From Treponema sp. (GTDB taxonomy: Bacteria; Spirochaetota; Spirochaetia; Treponematales; Breznakiellaceae): 17,266 nt of DNA. Shown here piece by piece: positions 1 through 7,032 of this stretch. A program made the position numbers and the translations under genes. The stretch covers positions 1-17,266 of the forward strand of contig JAIRNB010000073.1 in the NCBI GenBank assembly GCA_031258265.1, read 5' to 3'. Within the stretch, counting starts at the first letter, position 1. Every line of letters begins with the position of its first letter. Below the pieces are notes generated by a model that was given only the letters and a program-made list of their open reading frames with translations, ran no database searches and had not been told where the DNA came from.

Positions 1-23
1 GTATGGCGATTCCTTCCAACTTT

Positions 24-85
24 CACTATAGTCTGAGTAGGCCGCCTGAGGGGGGCGGCAAGGCTGTTCTTCAAAGGAGAAAATT
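24..85 (+). promoter_or_regulatory. gpmI leader: possible -10, GC hairpin and ribosome binding site
   Basis: The leader holds a TATAGT hexamer at 27-32 (five of six matches to a -10 box) with no convincing -35. It is followed by a six-pair hairpin, GCCGCC (41-46) with GGCGGC (54-59), and a strong Shine-Dalgarno AAAGGAG at 73-79, correctly spaced from the ATG at 86. The hairpin has no T-run, so it is not a terminator; it would sit at the very 5' end of the transcript. The ribosome binding site is convincing, the promoter is not. Confidence 0.35.
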
Positions 86-1780
86 ATGCTGGAAGCCCTA
101 AAGAAGGATTCCGCCTGGAAAGGCCGCAAAGGTCCGGTGGTTCTGGTGATCATGGACGGCGTAGGATACGGAAAATATAAAGAGGGGGACGCGGTGGCGG
201 ACTCCAAGATGTTTAATCTGGAAAAAATTAAGGCGCTAAGCCCCCATACCCGGCTTAAGGCCCACGGCAAGGCGGTGGGTCTTCCTTCGGACGAGGATAT
301 GGGAAACAGCGAGGTGGGGCACAACGCCATGGGCTGCGGCCGGGTTTTTAGTCAGGGGGCGGCCCTGGTCTCCGCCTCCATCGCCGGCGGGGCCATGTTT
401 GAAGGCCAAGCCTGGAAGGAAATAACCGGCGGCCTTACCGGTTCCGGGGGAACCGGTTCCCCCGGAACCTTGCATTTTATCGGCCTTTTTTCCGACGGCA
501 ATGTCCACAGCCACCTGGATCATCTAAAGGCCATGATCCTCCGGGCAAAAAAGGACGGGGTAAAGAGGGTCCGCCTCCATATACTGTTTGACGGCCGGGA
601 TGTGGGGGAAACGAGCGCCCTGGAGTATCTGGACCCCTTTGAGGCTTTCCTGAAAGAACAGAACGGCCCGGACTTTGACGCGCGGATCGCCTCCGGCGGG
701 GGCCGTATGTGGATCACCATGGACCGCTACGGGGCGGACTGGGGCATGGTGGAACGGGGCTGGAAAACCCATGTCCTGGGGGAGGCCCGGCAATTCGCCA
801 GCGCAAGGGAAGCGGTGGAAACTTACCGCCGGGAGATTCCGGGGATCATCGACCAGGACCTGAAGGAATTTGTGGTGGCCGAAAAGGGCGCGGACGGCAA
901 AGCCGCCCCCATCGGCGTCATCGAAGACGGCGAGTCGGTGGTGTACTTTAACTTCCGGGGGGACCGGGCCCTGGAGATCAGCGCCGCCTTTGAGGAAGAC
1001 GGCTTCACCAAGTTTGACCGGGTCCGGAGGCCCAAAGTCTGCTATGCGGGGATGATGGAATACGACGGGGACCTCCATGTGCCCCGCCGCTACCTGGTAA
1101 GCCCCCCTTCCATTGACCGGACCATGGGAGAATATTTGGCGGCCACAGGGGTTCGCAGCCTGGCGATCTCCGAAACCCAAAAGTACGGCCATGTTACCTA
1201 CTTTTTCAACGGCAACCGGACCGGCAAGTTCAACGACAAACTGGAAACCTATGTGGAGATCACAAGCGATCTTGTGCCCTTTGAACAGCGGCCCTGGATG
1301 AAGTGCGCGGAGATCACCGATAAGGTGATCGAAGCCATTAATTCGGGAAAGTACGATTTTATCCGCCTCAATTACCCCAATGGGGATATGGTAGGCCATA
1401 CCGGGGTGTACCAGGCGGTGGTCTGCTCCATGGAGGCCATGGATATTCAGCTTGGACGGCTCCGCAAGGCGGTGGATAATGCCGGGGGGATCATGGTAAT
1501 TACCGCGGACCACGGCAACAGTGACGATATGTACGAGCATGACAAAAAGACCGGCGCCGTATCCTTAAAAAAAGACGGCAGCCCCAAAGCCAAGACCAGC
1601 CACAGCCTGAATCCCGTGCCCTGTATCATCTACGATCCCGGCCTGCAGGGTGAGTACCCCGCCGCCGGCGGCGAAGGGTCCTTGAACGAAGGGCTGGGAA
1701 TCAGTTCCATCGCCGCCACCTGTATCAGGCTCCTGGGTTATCTGCCCCCCGGGGATTACGACAGGGCGGTGATTAGGTGA
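86..1780 (+). CDS. gpmI: 2,3-bisphosphoglycerate-independent phosphoglycerate mutase
   Basis: Interconverts 3- and 2-phosphoglycerate in glycolysis and gluconeogenesis; cytosolic and Mn-dependent in this alkaline-phosphatase-fold family. The N-terminal metal site VVLVIMDGVG (Asp24), the phospho-serine motif DMGNSEVGHN (Ser75), the phosphotransferase-domain LHFIGLFSDGNVHSH and LFDGRDV motifs, and the C-terminal metal motif ITADHGNSDDM (about residues 472-482) are all visible. At 564 residues it is about 50 longer than typical enterobacterial enzymes. Part of the excess lies in loops: a Gly/Ser/Thr segment at residues 118-128 encoded by a perfect 30-bp palindrome (440-469), and a loop near residue 528 encoded by a 14-bp palindrome. 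The start follows a strong ribosome binding site at 73-79. The beta-helix gene begins 10 bp after the stop, so the two are probably co-transcribed. Confidence 0.96.
   Translation: MLEALKKDSAWKGRKGPVVLVIMDGVGYGKYKEGDAVADSKMFNLEKIKALSPHTRLKAHGKAVGLPSDEDMGNSEVGHNAMGCGRVFSQGAALVSASIAGGAMFEGQAWKEITGGLTGSGGTGSPGTLHFIGLFSDGNVHSHLDHLKAMILRAKKDGVKRVRLHILFDGRDVGETSALEYLDPFEAFLKEQNGPDFDARIASGGGRMWITMDRYGADWGMVERGWKTHVLGEARQFASAREAVETYRREIPGIIDQDLKEFVVAEKGADGKAAPIGVIEDGESVVYFNFRGDRALEISAAFEEDGFTKFDRVRRPKVCYAGMMEYDGDLHVPRRYLVSPPSIDRTMGEYLAATGVRSLAISETQKYGHVTYFFNGNRTGKFNDKLETYVEITSDLVPFEQRPWMKCAEITDKVIEAINSGKYDFIRLNYPNGDMVGHTGVYQAVVCSMEAMDIQLGRLRKAVDNAGGIMVITADHGNSDDMYEHDKKTGAVSLKKDGSPKAKTSHSLNPVPCIIYDPGLQGEYPAAGGEGSLNEGLGISSIAATCIRLLGYLPPGDYDRAVIR
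440..469. repeat. Perfect 30-bp palindrome inside gpmI
   Basis: Two adjacent 15-mers, GGTTCCGGGGGAACC and GGTTCCCCCGGAACC, form a sequence identical to its own reverse complement over all 30 bases. Each half is itself a six-pair stem with a 3-nt loop. It is in frame and encodes a Gly/Ser/Thr/Pro-rich loop between two conserved parts of the mutase. A 30-bp perfect palindrome is far beyond chance. Confidence 0.9.
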
Positions 1781-1790
1781 TCGGTATTAA

Positions 1791-3224
1791 ATGAACGAAG
1801 GGAAAATTATCCTTCATGTATCGGAAAACGGCGATGATTCAAACGAAGGAAGCAGCGAAAAGCCCCTGTGGAGCGTGGCCGCCGCGCTGGATAAGGTACG
1901 GTGGAAATCCTACCGGGCGGCCACCTTTGTTATCCACGGGTCTGTTACGGAGGTCGCGGCCCACAACGCCATGATCGACATTACGGGGAGGGGTTTGCCG
2001 GTTATTTCCCTGCGGGGGGAAAGCCCCGAAAACCCCGGAAGACTCAACGCGGCGGGACTGAACAAGCGGGTTCTCTATATTTCCGACGGCAACACCCTTT
2101 ACCTTGAGGATAACCTTACCCTCTGCGGCGGATTGGTCCACAATTCGGGCGGATCGGGAGTCACCCTGGAGAACGCCACCCTGATCATGCAGGGCGGCGA
2201 AATATCCGGCAACGATTCCGGCTTCGGCATGGGCGGGGGCGTATACGCGGGCAAGGGCAGCGAGTTTATCATGGAAGGCGGCCTTATCACGGGAAATACC
2301 ACCATAATGCACGGCGGCGGCGTGTTCCCCGATGAGGGCGGGACATTTACGATGAACGGGGGGATCATTTCCGGTAACACCGCCTATTTATGCGGCGGCG
2401 GCGTGTTTGTGGGCCTGGGCTCGGAATTCGAAATGACCGGAGGATGTATCAAAGAAAACAAAACCGGAATAAAAGGCGCCATGCTGCTTGGCGGGGCGGC
2501 CCTTTCTCCCGGCCGGGGCGGGGGGGTCTTTATCAGCAAGGGCACCTGTTTCAGGATGAGGGGCGGAGAGATCGCCGGCAACCGCGCCATCGCTGTTCAG
2601 GAGAACGATTCCGGCGCCGGTTCCGGGGGCGGTGTTTTTGTGGAAAAGGGCGGCGTCTTTTATCTTGAGAAGGGAACCATAATCAAAAACGGAGTCATGA
2701 ACTGGGGCGGCGGCGTGTATGTCGAAGGTTCTTTTATCTCTTTGCGAAGCTGCATCATCAGCAACAACATCTCCCGCCTGGGCGGGGGCGGCGTTCATAT
2801 AAGCGGGGAACAGGCCAGCTTTACGATGAAAAACGGGTGTTTGTTGAACAACTACACCGCCGGTAACGGCGGTGGCATCAACATCATAGCCCAGGGTTCT
2901 TTTACCATGGAGGGGGGGCTCATTGCCGAAAACGAAGCCCATAAGCTGGGGAACGCCCTGGCCGTAGACGGGGCGGCGGTCATACAGGGAGGGGTCCTCC
3001 TTAGCGCCGGCGGCCGGAGCGGCGATGCCGGGGAGACAAGGGAAAGTTCCGCCGTTCCCCCGGATAAAGATGCCGCCGGTATTTTTATTGACGACACGGG
3101 AAAACTAACGCTGCGGGGCGGCGAAGTTGAGGGCAGGATAATCATGAAAAACAAAAATCAGTTTGAGGACCTGCGGGAAACAGGGCAAACGGCCCCCCGC
3201 GAAACCGGACAAGGGGAAATTTAA
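1791..3224 (+). CDS. Right-handed beta-helix repeat protein, no signal peptide
   Basis: A 477-residue protein of unknown role. The N-terminus (ILHVSENGDDSNEGSSEKPLWS, then an Ala-rich helix) resembles the cap of pectate-lyase-like beta-helix proteins. From about residue 120 there are roughly nine to ten coils of about 25-35 residues of the form F-x-M-x-G-G-x-I-x-x-N followed by GGGV, for example FIMEGGLITGN, FTMNGGIISGN, FEMTGGCIKEN and FTMEGGLIAEN. The pattern resembles polymorphic outer-membrane-protein and adhesin repeats. Such proteins are normally exported, yet the N-terminus MNEGKIILHVS has no hydrophobic segment and there is no room for a longer start, since the gpmI stop is 10 bp upstream. 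A weak ribosome binding site (AGGTGA, 1775-1780) overlaps the gpmI stop. The C-terminal 70 residues are charged and not repetitive. Function and location are unknown. Confidence 0.85.
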   Translation: MNEGKIILHVSENGDDSNEGSSEKPLWSVAAALDKVRWKSYRAATFVIHGSVTEVAAHNAMIDITGRGLPVISLRGESPENPGRLNAAGLNKRVLYISDGNTLYLEDNLTLCGGLVHNSGGSGVTLENATLIMQGGEISGNDSGFGMGGGVYAGKGSEFIMEGGLITGNTTIMHGGGVFPDEGGTFTMNGGIISGNTAYLCGGGVFVGLGSEFEMTGGCIKENKTGIKGAMLLGGAALSPGRGGGVFISKGTCFRMRGGEIAGNRAIAVQENDSGAGSGGGVFVEKGGVFYLEKGTIIKNGVMNWGGGVYVEGSFISLRSCIISNNISRLGGGGVHISGEQASFTMKNGCLLNNYTAGNGGGINIIAQGSFTMEGGLIAENEAHKLGNALAVDGAAVIQGGVLLSAGGRSGDAGETRESSAVPPDKDAAGIFIDDTGKLTLRGGEVEGRIIMKNKNQFEDLRETGQTAPRETGQGEI

Positions 3225-3245
3225 AAAAAATGCGGGAAGTCCCGC
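3223..3245 (-). terminator. Rho-independent terminator of the minus-strand operon
   Basis: Read on the minus strand, a GCGGG/CCCGC stem with a 4-nt loop (3232-3245) is followed by A and eight T (3223-3231). It lies 28 bp beyond the stop at 3274 and is positioned to end the kinase/phospholipase transcript. The T-run overlaps the stop codon of the convergent beta-helix gene. Confidence 0.55.
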
Positions 3246-3273
3246 CGGCAGGACCTAACACCGGCAAGGGCTG

Positions 3274-3861
3274 CTAAGGCCCCAGGCCCCGCAGTTCTTC
3301 CTGACGCCGCAGAACCCGATCCAGGGGCAGGGGGGCGGAACGGGTGGGGGCGCAGGGCCTGCCTTCGGCATCCTGGATAGAGAGTCCCCCGTTGCCGATG
3401 GCCTGGGCGGCTTCCCGGATGGGGAAGATCCCCGTTTCCAAATATTCGGCGATCACCGGGGTGACGGAAGCCGCTCCCTGGGCTACCGCTTCGGCGTAGA
3501 TCTCCGGGAAGGACCGGTAATCTTCCCCGCTGTTCCCCGCGGGGTAGTACCACGGTTCTTTTTTCAGATTAAGAAAATCAATATCCCCGTCAAGCTTTTC
3601 CGGGTACACCAGTTCCAGGGCGGCCCGGTCAATAGCCCCTCCCCCGCCCTCAAGGGATGTCCGAAGCGGGCTGGTAAGCCGGTAAAAACGGGCGCAGTCG
3701 GCAAAGGTGTTGTCTATCCGGGCCATGAGTTTTTCATCCCTGCCCGCCCTGCCGGGGTAAGCCAGGCTTAGGGCCTGGGCTAAAAGTTCTTTAAGCCCCG
3801 GAGGAGGCTCCCCGCAGATCCGCGACAGGACAGCCTCCTGATCCCAGGAGGCAGCCTCCAT
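3274..3861 (-). CDS. C-terminal part of split zinc-dependent phospholipase C-like protein
   Basis: A 195-residue reading frame whose ATG follows, without a gap and in the same frame, the TGA that ends the upstream piece (3862-4323). The segment FYRLTSPLRTSL (about residues 58-69) and the block DFLNLKKEPWYYP (about residues 94-106), followed by a SF-x-E-I-Y-x-E-A helix, look like the second half of the PF00882 zinc-dependent phospholipase C-type fold. It has no zinc ligands of its own and only a very weak ribosome binding site upstream of the ATG. The simplest reading is that 3274-4323 was, or still is, one protein of about 349 residues interrupted by UGA. Translation could resume by stop-start reinitiation (TGAATG), or the UGA could be read through. 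A separate gene is less likely. Downstream is the terminator at 3223-3245. Confidence 0.6.
   Translation of the reverse strand: MEAASWDQEAVLSRICGEPPPGLKELLAQALSLAYPGRAGRDEKLMARIDNTFADCARFYRLTSPLRTSLEGGGGAIDRAALELVYPEKLDGDIDFLNLKKEPWYYPAGNSGEDYRSFPEIYAEAVAQGAASVTPVIAEYLETGIFPIREAAQAIGNGGLSIQDAEGRPCAPTRSAPLPLDRVLRRQEELRGLGP
3834..3851 (-). other. Hairpin just 3' of the in-frame UGA (SECIS-like position)
   Basis: On the minus strand CCTCCTG (3851-3845), loop GGAT (3844-3841) and CAGGAGG (3840-3834) make a seven-pair stem that starts 10 nt after the UGA at 3864-3862. The spacing, and a loop beginning with G, fit the loose description of bacterial selenocysteine insertion elements. A competing GGAGG/CCTCC hairpin overlaps it. 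This could be chance in GC-rich DNA. Confidence 0.25.
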
Positions 3862-4323
3862 TCACCGTAAGTCCCGGAGCATCAGCACATCAATGATCCT
3901 TTCAAAAAAGGCGTGGTGATCAGATTTGTAAATAATATAGGGATGGGCCGCCCGGTCCAGGATGGCGTGGGTCATAAAGCCCAGGGCATAGGCCCCCAGG
4001 GCGTCGATTCCCCTCTCCCGCCGCCGTATATCCTCCCCATCCGGGGCCGGGCCGGGAAGCCCCATTTTAAGGAGCCCCGCGGTAAAAACCCCGGCCCCCC
4101 GGCGGTGCAGCAGGGTCCCGTATTCAAGGCCCACGGGACGCCTTCCCTGGCTGTGATAAAAAATATCCGGCCCCTGGCAGCCCAGGGCAAAGGCGGTCCG
4201 GCAGCTCCCGCGAATCTTCTCCAGGGCCTTATCCGCCGCCGGCCCAAAGCGGGGAACCAGGGATCGATACATGGCGCTGATTAGGTCTTCCCCAAAAAGG
4301 GTATGCAGAATCTGAGAGGGCAT
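3862..4323 (-). CDS. Zinc-dependent phospholipase C-like protein, N-terminal part
   Basis: A 153-residue reading frame with the first half of a PF00882-type (zinc-dependent phospholipase C-like) fold. It carries the candidate metal ligands: His7 (MPSQILHTLFG), Asp53 and His57 (LGCQGPDIFYH), His73, and His119/Asp123/His127 in GFMTHAILDRAAHPYI. Members of this family in spirochaetes and clostridia are usually single proteins of about 300 residues or more without the exported-toxin signal; none is seen here. The frame stops at TGA (3862-3864) right after VLMLRDLR and continues in the same frame as the 3274-3861 piece. The start is supported by AGGGA upstream of the ATG. It lies 97 bp downstream of the sensor kinase on the same strand. 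It may be a recent nonsense mutation, a coupled two-part gene or a recoded UGA. Confidence 0.65.
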   Translation of the reverse strand: MPSQILHTLFGEDLISAMYRSLVPRFGPAADKALEKIRGSCRTAFALGCQGPDIFYHSQGRRPVGLEYGTLLHRRGAGVFTAGLLKMGLPGPAPDGEDIRRRERGIDALGAYALGFMTHAILDRAAHPYIIYKSDHHAFFERIIDVLMLRDLR

Positions 4324-4364
4324 AATGTTCCCTGGCTGCCTGTTGCACTTATAGATTTTTTACC

Positions 4365-4390
4365 CAGGCGTCAAAGAGGCCCGGCGCCTG
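4365..4390. repeat. Inverted repeat between sensor kinase and phospholipase gene
   Basis: CAGGCG (4365-4370) and CGCCTG (4385-4390) can pair with a 14-nt loop. Four T follow on the plus strand but only an A-run lies on the other side, so it is a poor terminator for the minus-strand kinase. It directly follows the half copy of the cloverleaf element and may be part of it. Confidence 0.35.
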
Positions 4391-4420
4391 TTTTAAGCGC
4401 AAAGCGTAACAAACTCCTGG
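4391..4420 (-). repeat. Half copy of the cloverleaf element next to the kinase stop codon
   Basis: Read on the minus strand this 30-bp stretch matches 7593-7622 at 27 of 30 positions by eye, including AGGAGTTTGTT, the small CGC-TTT-GCG hairpin and CTTAAAA. It begins at the base after the kinase stop codon (4421-4423). No clear right-hand end of the element is found. Confidence 0.65.
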
Positions 4421-6037
4421 TTACAAAACTACCCGAAACACGGTTCCCCGGACAAGCTTGGTTCCCGCGCTGTTTTCCATGCCATTGTTTTCCATGCCGC
4501 CGTTTTCCACGCCGCCCCCTTCGCCGGCCCGGTTTTCGGCGCCGATCTTTCCGCCGTGGGCGCGGATAATGGCGGCGGCGATGGCAAGGCCGATTCCCGC
4601 CCCCCCGGTGCCGCGGCTGCGGGATTTATCGGAACGGTAAAGCCGTTCAAAAATATGGGGAAGATCAGCCTCCGGTATGCCTATGCCGGTATCGGCAATA
4701 GAAACCTCCCAGCGGGAAGCGGGGGGCGTTGCGGGGGGAGTCCCCCCCGCAGAGGGGGAAGCGGAAGACCAAACGGAGGCCGGGGAAGACGCGCCGAAGG
4801 CGTGGCCATAGCGGCCGGAGCGCGAGTCTGGAGCGGGGGGGAGGCTCCCCCCCCATTCTTCTACCGTGATAGTTATACTGCCATGGCCGGTATACTTTAC
4901 CGCGTTGGAAAGAAGATTGATAAACACCTGTTTAAGCCGGTCGTAATCGGCATTAACAGGACTTTCCCTAAGCTTCAGCTTTATCTCAATTCCCTTTTCA
5001 GCGGCGGAGGTCCTGAACTGTTCCGCCGTGGTTTGCAGCAGCGCCGCAAGATCAAAATTAGTTTTGTTAAGCGTGATGGTTTCCCACTCAAGGCTGGTCA
5101 GGGTCTCCAGATCCCGCACTAAACCGGCGAGGCGCAGAATCTCTTCGTGGCAGCTCTCCAGCCGCTTTTTATCCGGCTTGTATACCCCGTCAATCATGGC
5201 CTCGATGTCTCCCTGCAGGCAGGCAAGGGGGGTCCGCAGTTCATGGGCTATGTCAGAGCTTAGCCGCCTTTGACGGCGTTCCGCCTCTTCCAGTTCCACC
5301 GCCAGTTCGTTGATAGACCGGGAAAGCTCCGCCAGTTCCCGGGTTCTGTAGCTGTCCGGTATTCTAATGACCGGCCGTTCCCGGTCCCCGCCATTCATCC
5401 CCCAGGGGGCGTGGACCTGGGCGATCTGCCGGGCGGCCTCCCCCGCTTTTTTCACCGGCCGGGCTATGGTCCGGGAAAGGATCATGGAAATACAAATACT
5501 AATGAGAGTCAGTATAATTCCCGCGATAAAAAGAAGCCTGTTCACAGAGCTTAAAAATTTTGTTTCCGTCTCGCTGTAAAAATAAGGGCCGTAGGTTTCT
5601 ATGATCACCGTTCCCACGGTTCTCCCGGAAAAATTCACGGGGTACCGTTTCTTTTGCAGCGCGCCCCCCAGGCGGAACCGGTCTTCCATGCGGCCGGTGA
5701 TGGTATTTATCACATCCATACACTGCCGCATATCGCAGGCCCGGGCGTCCCAGACTGGCTCGCCCCTCTCATCCTCCACACTTACAATATACCCCTCATG
5801 GACAAAGTTCATTCCCATGGCCTCTATGGAAAAGGCGTTAAAATCGCGGCTCAGGGGGTTGTACTGGTCCTCAATATCCCGGACGATTTCCCCGCTTTTA
5901 ACGGCGATGTTTTCCCTGATAAGGGCGGCAAAAATAAGGCCGGTAAAAACATTTATCACCAGCGTTAATACCCCCAGGGCCAGGCTGATAAAAACGGTGT
6001 ATGTAAGGGCCAGGCGGTTTTGAAGGCTGATGATCAT
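4421..6037 (-). CDS. Membrane sensor histidine kinase (OmpR-partner type)
   Basis: A 538-residue inner-membrane kinase expected to phosphorylate the response regulator encoded just upstream. Segments in order: transmembrane helix about 10-40, extracytoplasmic sensor region about 41-165, second transmembrane helix about 167-188, HAMP linker about 189-258, HisKA with SDIAHELRTPL (phospho-acceptor His265), and HATPase_c with N-box FINLLSNAVKYT (Asn374, Asn378), DTGIGIP (449-455) and a GTGGAGIGLA glycine loop (476-485). Two oddities stand out. Residues about 396-440 are a Gly/Ser/Pro/Ala-rich insert in the middle of the ATP-binding domain, encoded by palindrome-rich DNA. The C-terminus carries three short Gly-Met/Val-Glu-Asn repeats. 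The start codon overlaps the regulator stop as ATGA, so translation is coupled. The sensed signal cannot be read from the sequence. Confidence 0.93.
   Translation of the reverse strand: MIISLQNRLALTYTVFISLALGVLTLVINVFTGLIFAALIRENIAVKSGEIVRDIEDQYNPLSRDFNAFSIEAMGMNFVHEGYIVSVEDERGEPVWDARACDMRQCMDVINTITGRMEDRFRLGGALQKKRYPVNFSGRTVGTVIIETYGPYFYSETETKFLSSVNRLLFIAGIILTLISICISMILSRTIARPVKKAGEAARQIAQVHAPWGMNGGDRERPVIRIPDSYRTRELAELSRSINELAVELEEAERRQRRLSSDIAHELRTPLACLQGDIEAMIDGVYKPDKKRLESCHEEILRLAGLVRDLETLTSLEWETITLNKTNFDLAALLQTTAEQFRTSAAEKGIEIKLKLRESPVNADYDRLKQVFINLLSNAVKYTGHGSITITVEEWGGSLPPAPDSRSGRYGHAFGASSPASVWSSASPSAGGTPPATPPASRWEVSIADTGIGIPEADLPHIFERLYRSDKSRSRGTGGAGIGLAIAAAIIRAHGGKIGAENRAGEGGGVENGGMENNGMENSAGTKLVRGTVFRVVL
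4472..4516. repeat. Three 15-bp tandem repeats at the 3' end of the kinase gene
   Basis: Units GTTTTCCATGCCATT, GTTTTCCATGCCGCC and GTTTTCCACGCCGCC lie head to tail (4472-4486, 4487-4501, 4502-4516). They are in frame on the minus strand and encode repeated G-G/N-M/V-E-N blocks after the ATP-binding domain. Confidence 0.9.
4731..4853. repeat. Palindrome-rich in-frame insert in the kinase ATP-binding domain
   Basis: The insert is bounded by two GC hairpins: an eight-pair stem at 4731-4750 (GCGGGGGG with CCCCCCGC) and a G7A/TC7 stem at 4835-4853. A small CGCC-GAA-GGCG hairpin lies between them near 4793-4803. It encodes the low-complexity segment between the N-box strand and the SIADTGIG motif of the kinase. 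Confidence 0.6.
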
Positions 6038-6717
6038 GGAAACTCCCCCAGGCGGTACCCCATGCCGTACACAGTAATAATATACTTCGGCGTCCTGGGA
6101 TCATCTTCGAGTTTTGCCCGGAGTTTTTTTATATGACTGTCCACGGAACGGTCAAAGCCCTCCCCTTCTATGGCATCCAAAATTTCTTCTCTGGTAAAGA
6201 TCTTCGCCTGCCGGGACATGAGGAGGCTGAGAATCTGGTATTCATCCCGGGTCAGGGGGACAATCTCCCCCCTCCGGCGGACAATTCGTTTTTCGCTGTC
6301 CACCCTCAAATCGCCGCGGGAAAGAACAACACCGGCCTTTCCACCGGCGCCGCTTCTCCGCAGGGCCGCCCCCACCCGGGCCGCAAGCTGCCGGGGACTA
6401 AAGGGCTTACACACATAGTCGTCCGCCCCCATGTTAAGACCCCGGATTATACTTTCTTCGTCAACCTTCGCGGTGATCATAATAATAGGAATATCCGAAA
6501 CCCGCCGGACTTTTTCGCAAAACTCCTCCCCGCAAAGATCGGGAAGCATCAAATCCAGGAGGATCAGGGAAACCGGGGTCTTCTCAAAAATCTCCATCCC
6601 CTCCCGGCCGTTCCCGGCGCAGATAACAGCATAGCCGTTTATTTCCAGGTAGGATCGCACCAGATCAAGGATCTTCGGCTCATCGTCCACCACTAAGACC
6701 CGCTGTTTAGCCCTCAT
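6034..6717 (-). CDS. OmpR/PhoB-family response regulator
   Basis: A 227-residue cytoplasmic transcription regulator. The receiver domain (1-118) has the acidic pair Asp11/Asp12, phospho-acceptor Asp55 in LILLDLMLP, Thr82 and Lys104 in YVCKPF. The winged-helix DNA-binding domain (about 133-225) has the family hallmarks VPLTRDEYQILSLL, the recognition-helix region DRSVDSHIKKLRAKL, and YIITVYGMGYRL. It forms a two-component pair with the kinase encoded immediately downstream, overlapping it by 4 bp (6034-6037). The ATG at 6715-6717 is the only start that leaves the receiver beta-1 strand intact; the upstream GATGGGG is a weak ribosome binding site. I see no clear promoter in the roughly 100 bp between this start and the repeat block. 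Target genes are unknown. Confidence 0.95.
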   Translation of the reverse strand: MRAKQRVLVVDDEPKILDLVRSYLEINGYAVICAGNGREGMEIFEKTPVSLILLDLMLPDLCGEEFCEKVRRVSDIPIIMITAKVDEESIIRGLNMGADDYVCKPFSPRQLAARVGAALRRSGAGGKAGVVLSRGDLRVDSEKRIVRRRGEIVPLTRDEYQILSLLMSRQAKIFTREEILDAIEGEGFDRSVDSHIKKLRAKLEDDPRTPKYIITVYGMGYRLGEFP

Positions 6718-6819
6718 GACCCCATCTTAGCATCGAAACCGCCGAAACGCTATTCCGCATGGACCCGCCGCAGCCAAAAAAACACATAGCAATTTTTATC
6801 TTCTTATTTTGGTTATTTT

Positions 6820-6961
6820 GGGCGCATCCCCTTTTTGCTTCGCAAAAAAGGGGACCGGGCTTTTCGGGGCTCCGCGGGTCCCTTACCCGCTCCGGCCTCC
6901 GCAGTCCCGCCTGCGGCGGGACTGCGGAGGCGCGCTTCGCGCCCCCTACAATCCCTTGCGC
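6820..6961 (+). repeat. Modular palindromic repeat, copy R1
   Basis: It begins GGGCGCATCCCC and ends ATCCCTTGCGC, like the copies at 10152-10252 (reversed) and 17171-17266. Internal hairpins: 6828-6853 (CCCCTTTTTGC arm, TTC loop), 6874-6890 (GCGGGT/ACCCGC), 6895-6931 (perfect 17-pair stem with TGC loop, arm GCCTCCGCAGTCCCGCC) and GCGC-TTC-GCGC near 6932-6942. The shared block ACCGGGCT follows the first hairpin. It is the longest copy at 142 bp. Confidence 0.8.
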
Positions 6962-6962
6962 T

Positions 6963-6994
6963 GCCTAAAAATGGCATCCATGCCATTTTTAGGC
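6963..6994. repeat. 32-bp palindrome with GGCATCCATGCC apex
   Basis: A 15-pair perfect stem with a 2-nt loop CC; the left arm is GCCTAAAAATGGCAT. It starts one base after copy R1 ends. There is no T-run beyond the stem to make it a convincing terminator. Confidence 0.8.
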
Positions 6995-7023
6995 TTTACG
7001 TTTTTGCTTTGCAAAAACGTAAA
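6995..7023. repeat. 29-bp palindrome adjoining the previous one
   Basis: A 13-pair perfect stem (arm TTTACGTTTTTGC) with a TTT loop. It abuts the palindrome at 6963-6994 without a gap. Its inner part TTTTTGC/GCAAAAA recurs as the first hairpin of copies R1 and R2. Confidence 0.8.
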
Positions 7024-7032
7024 CATCTATCA

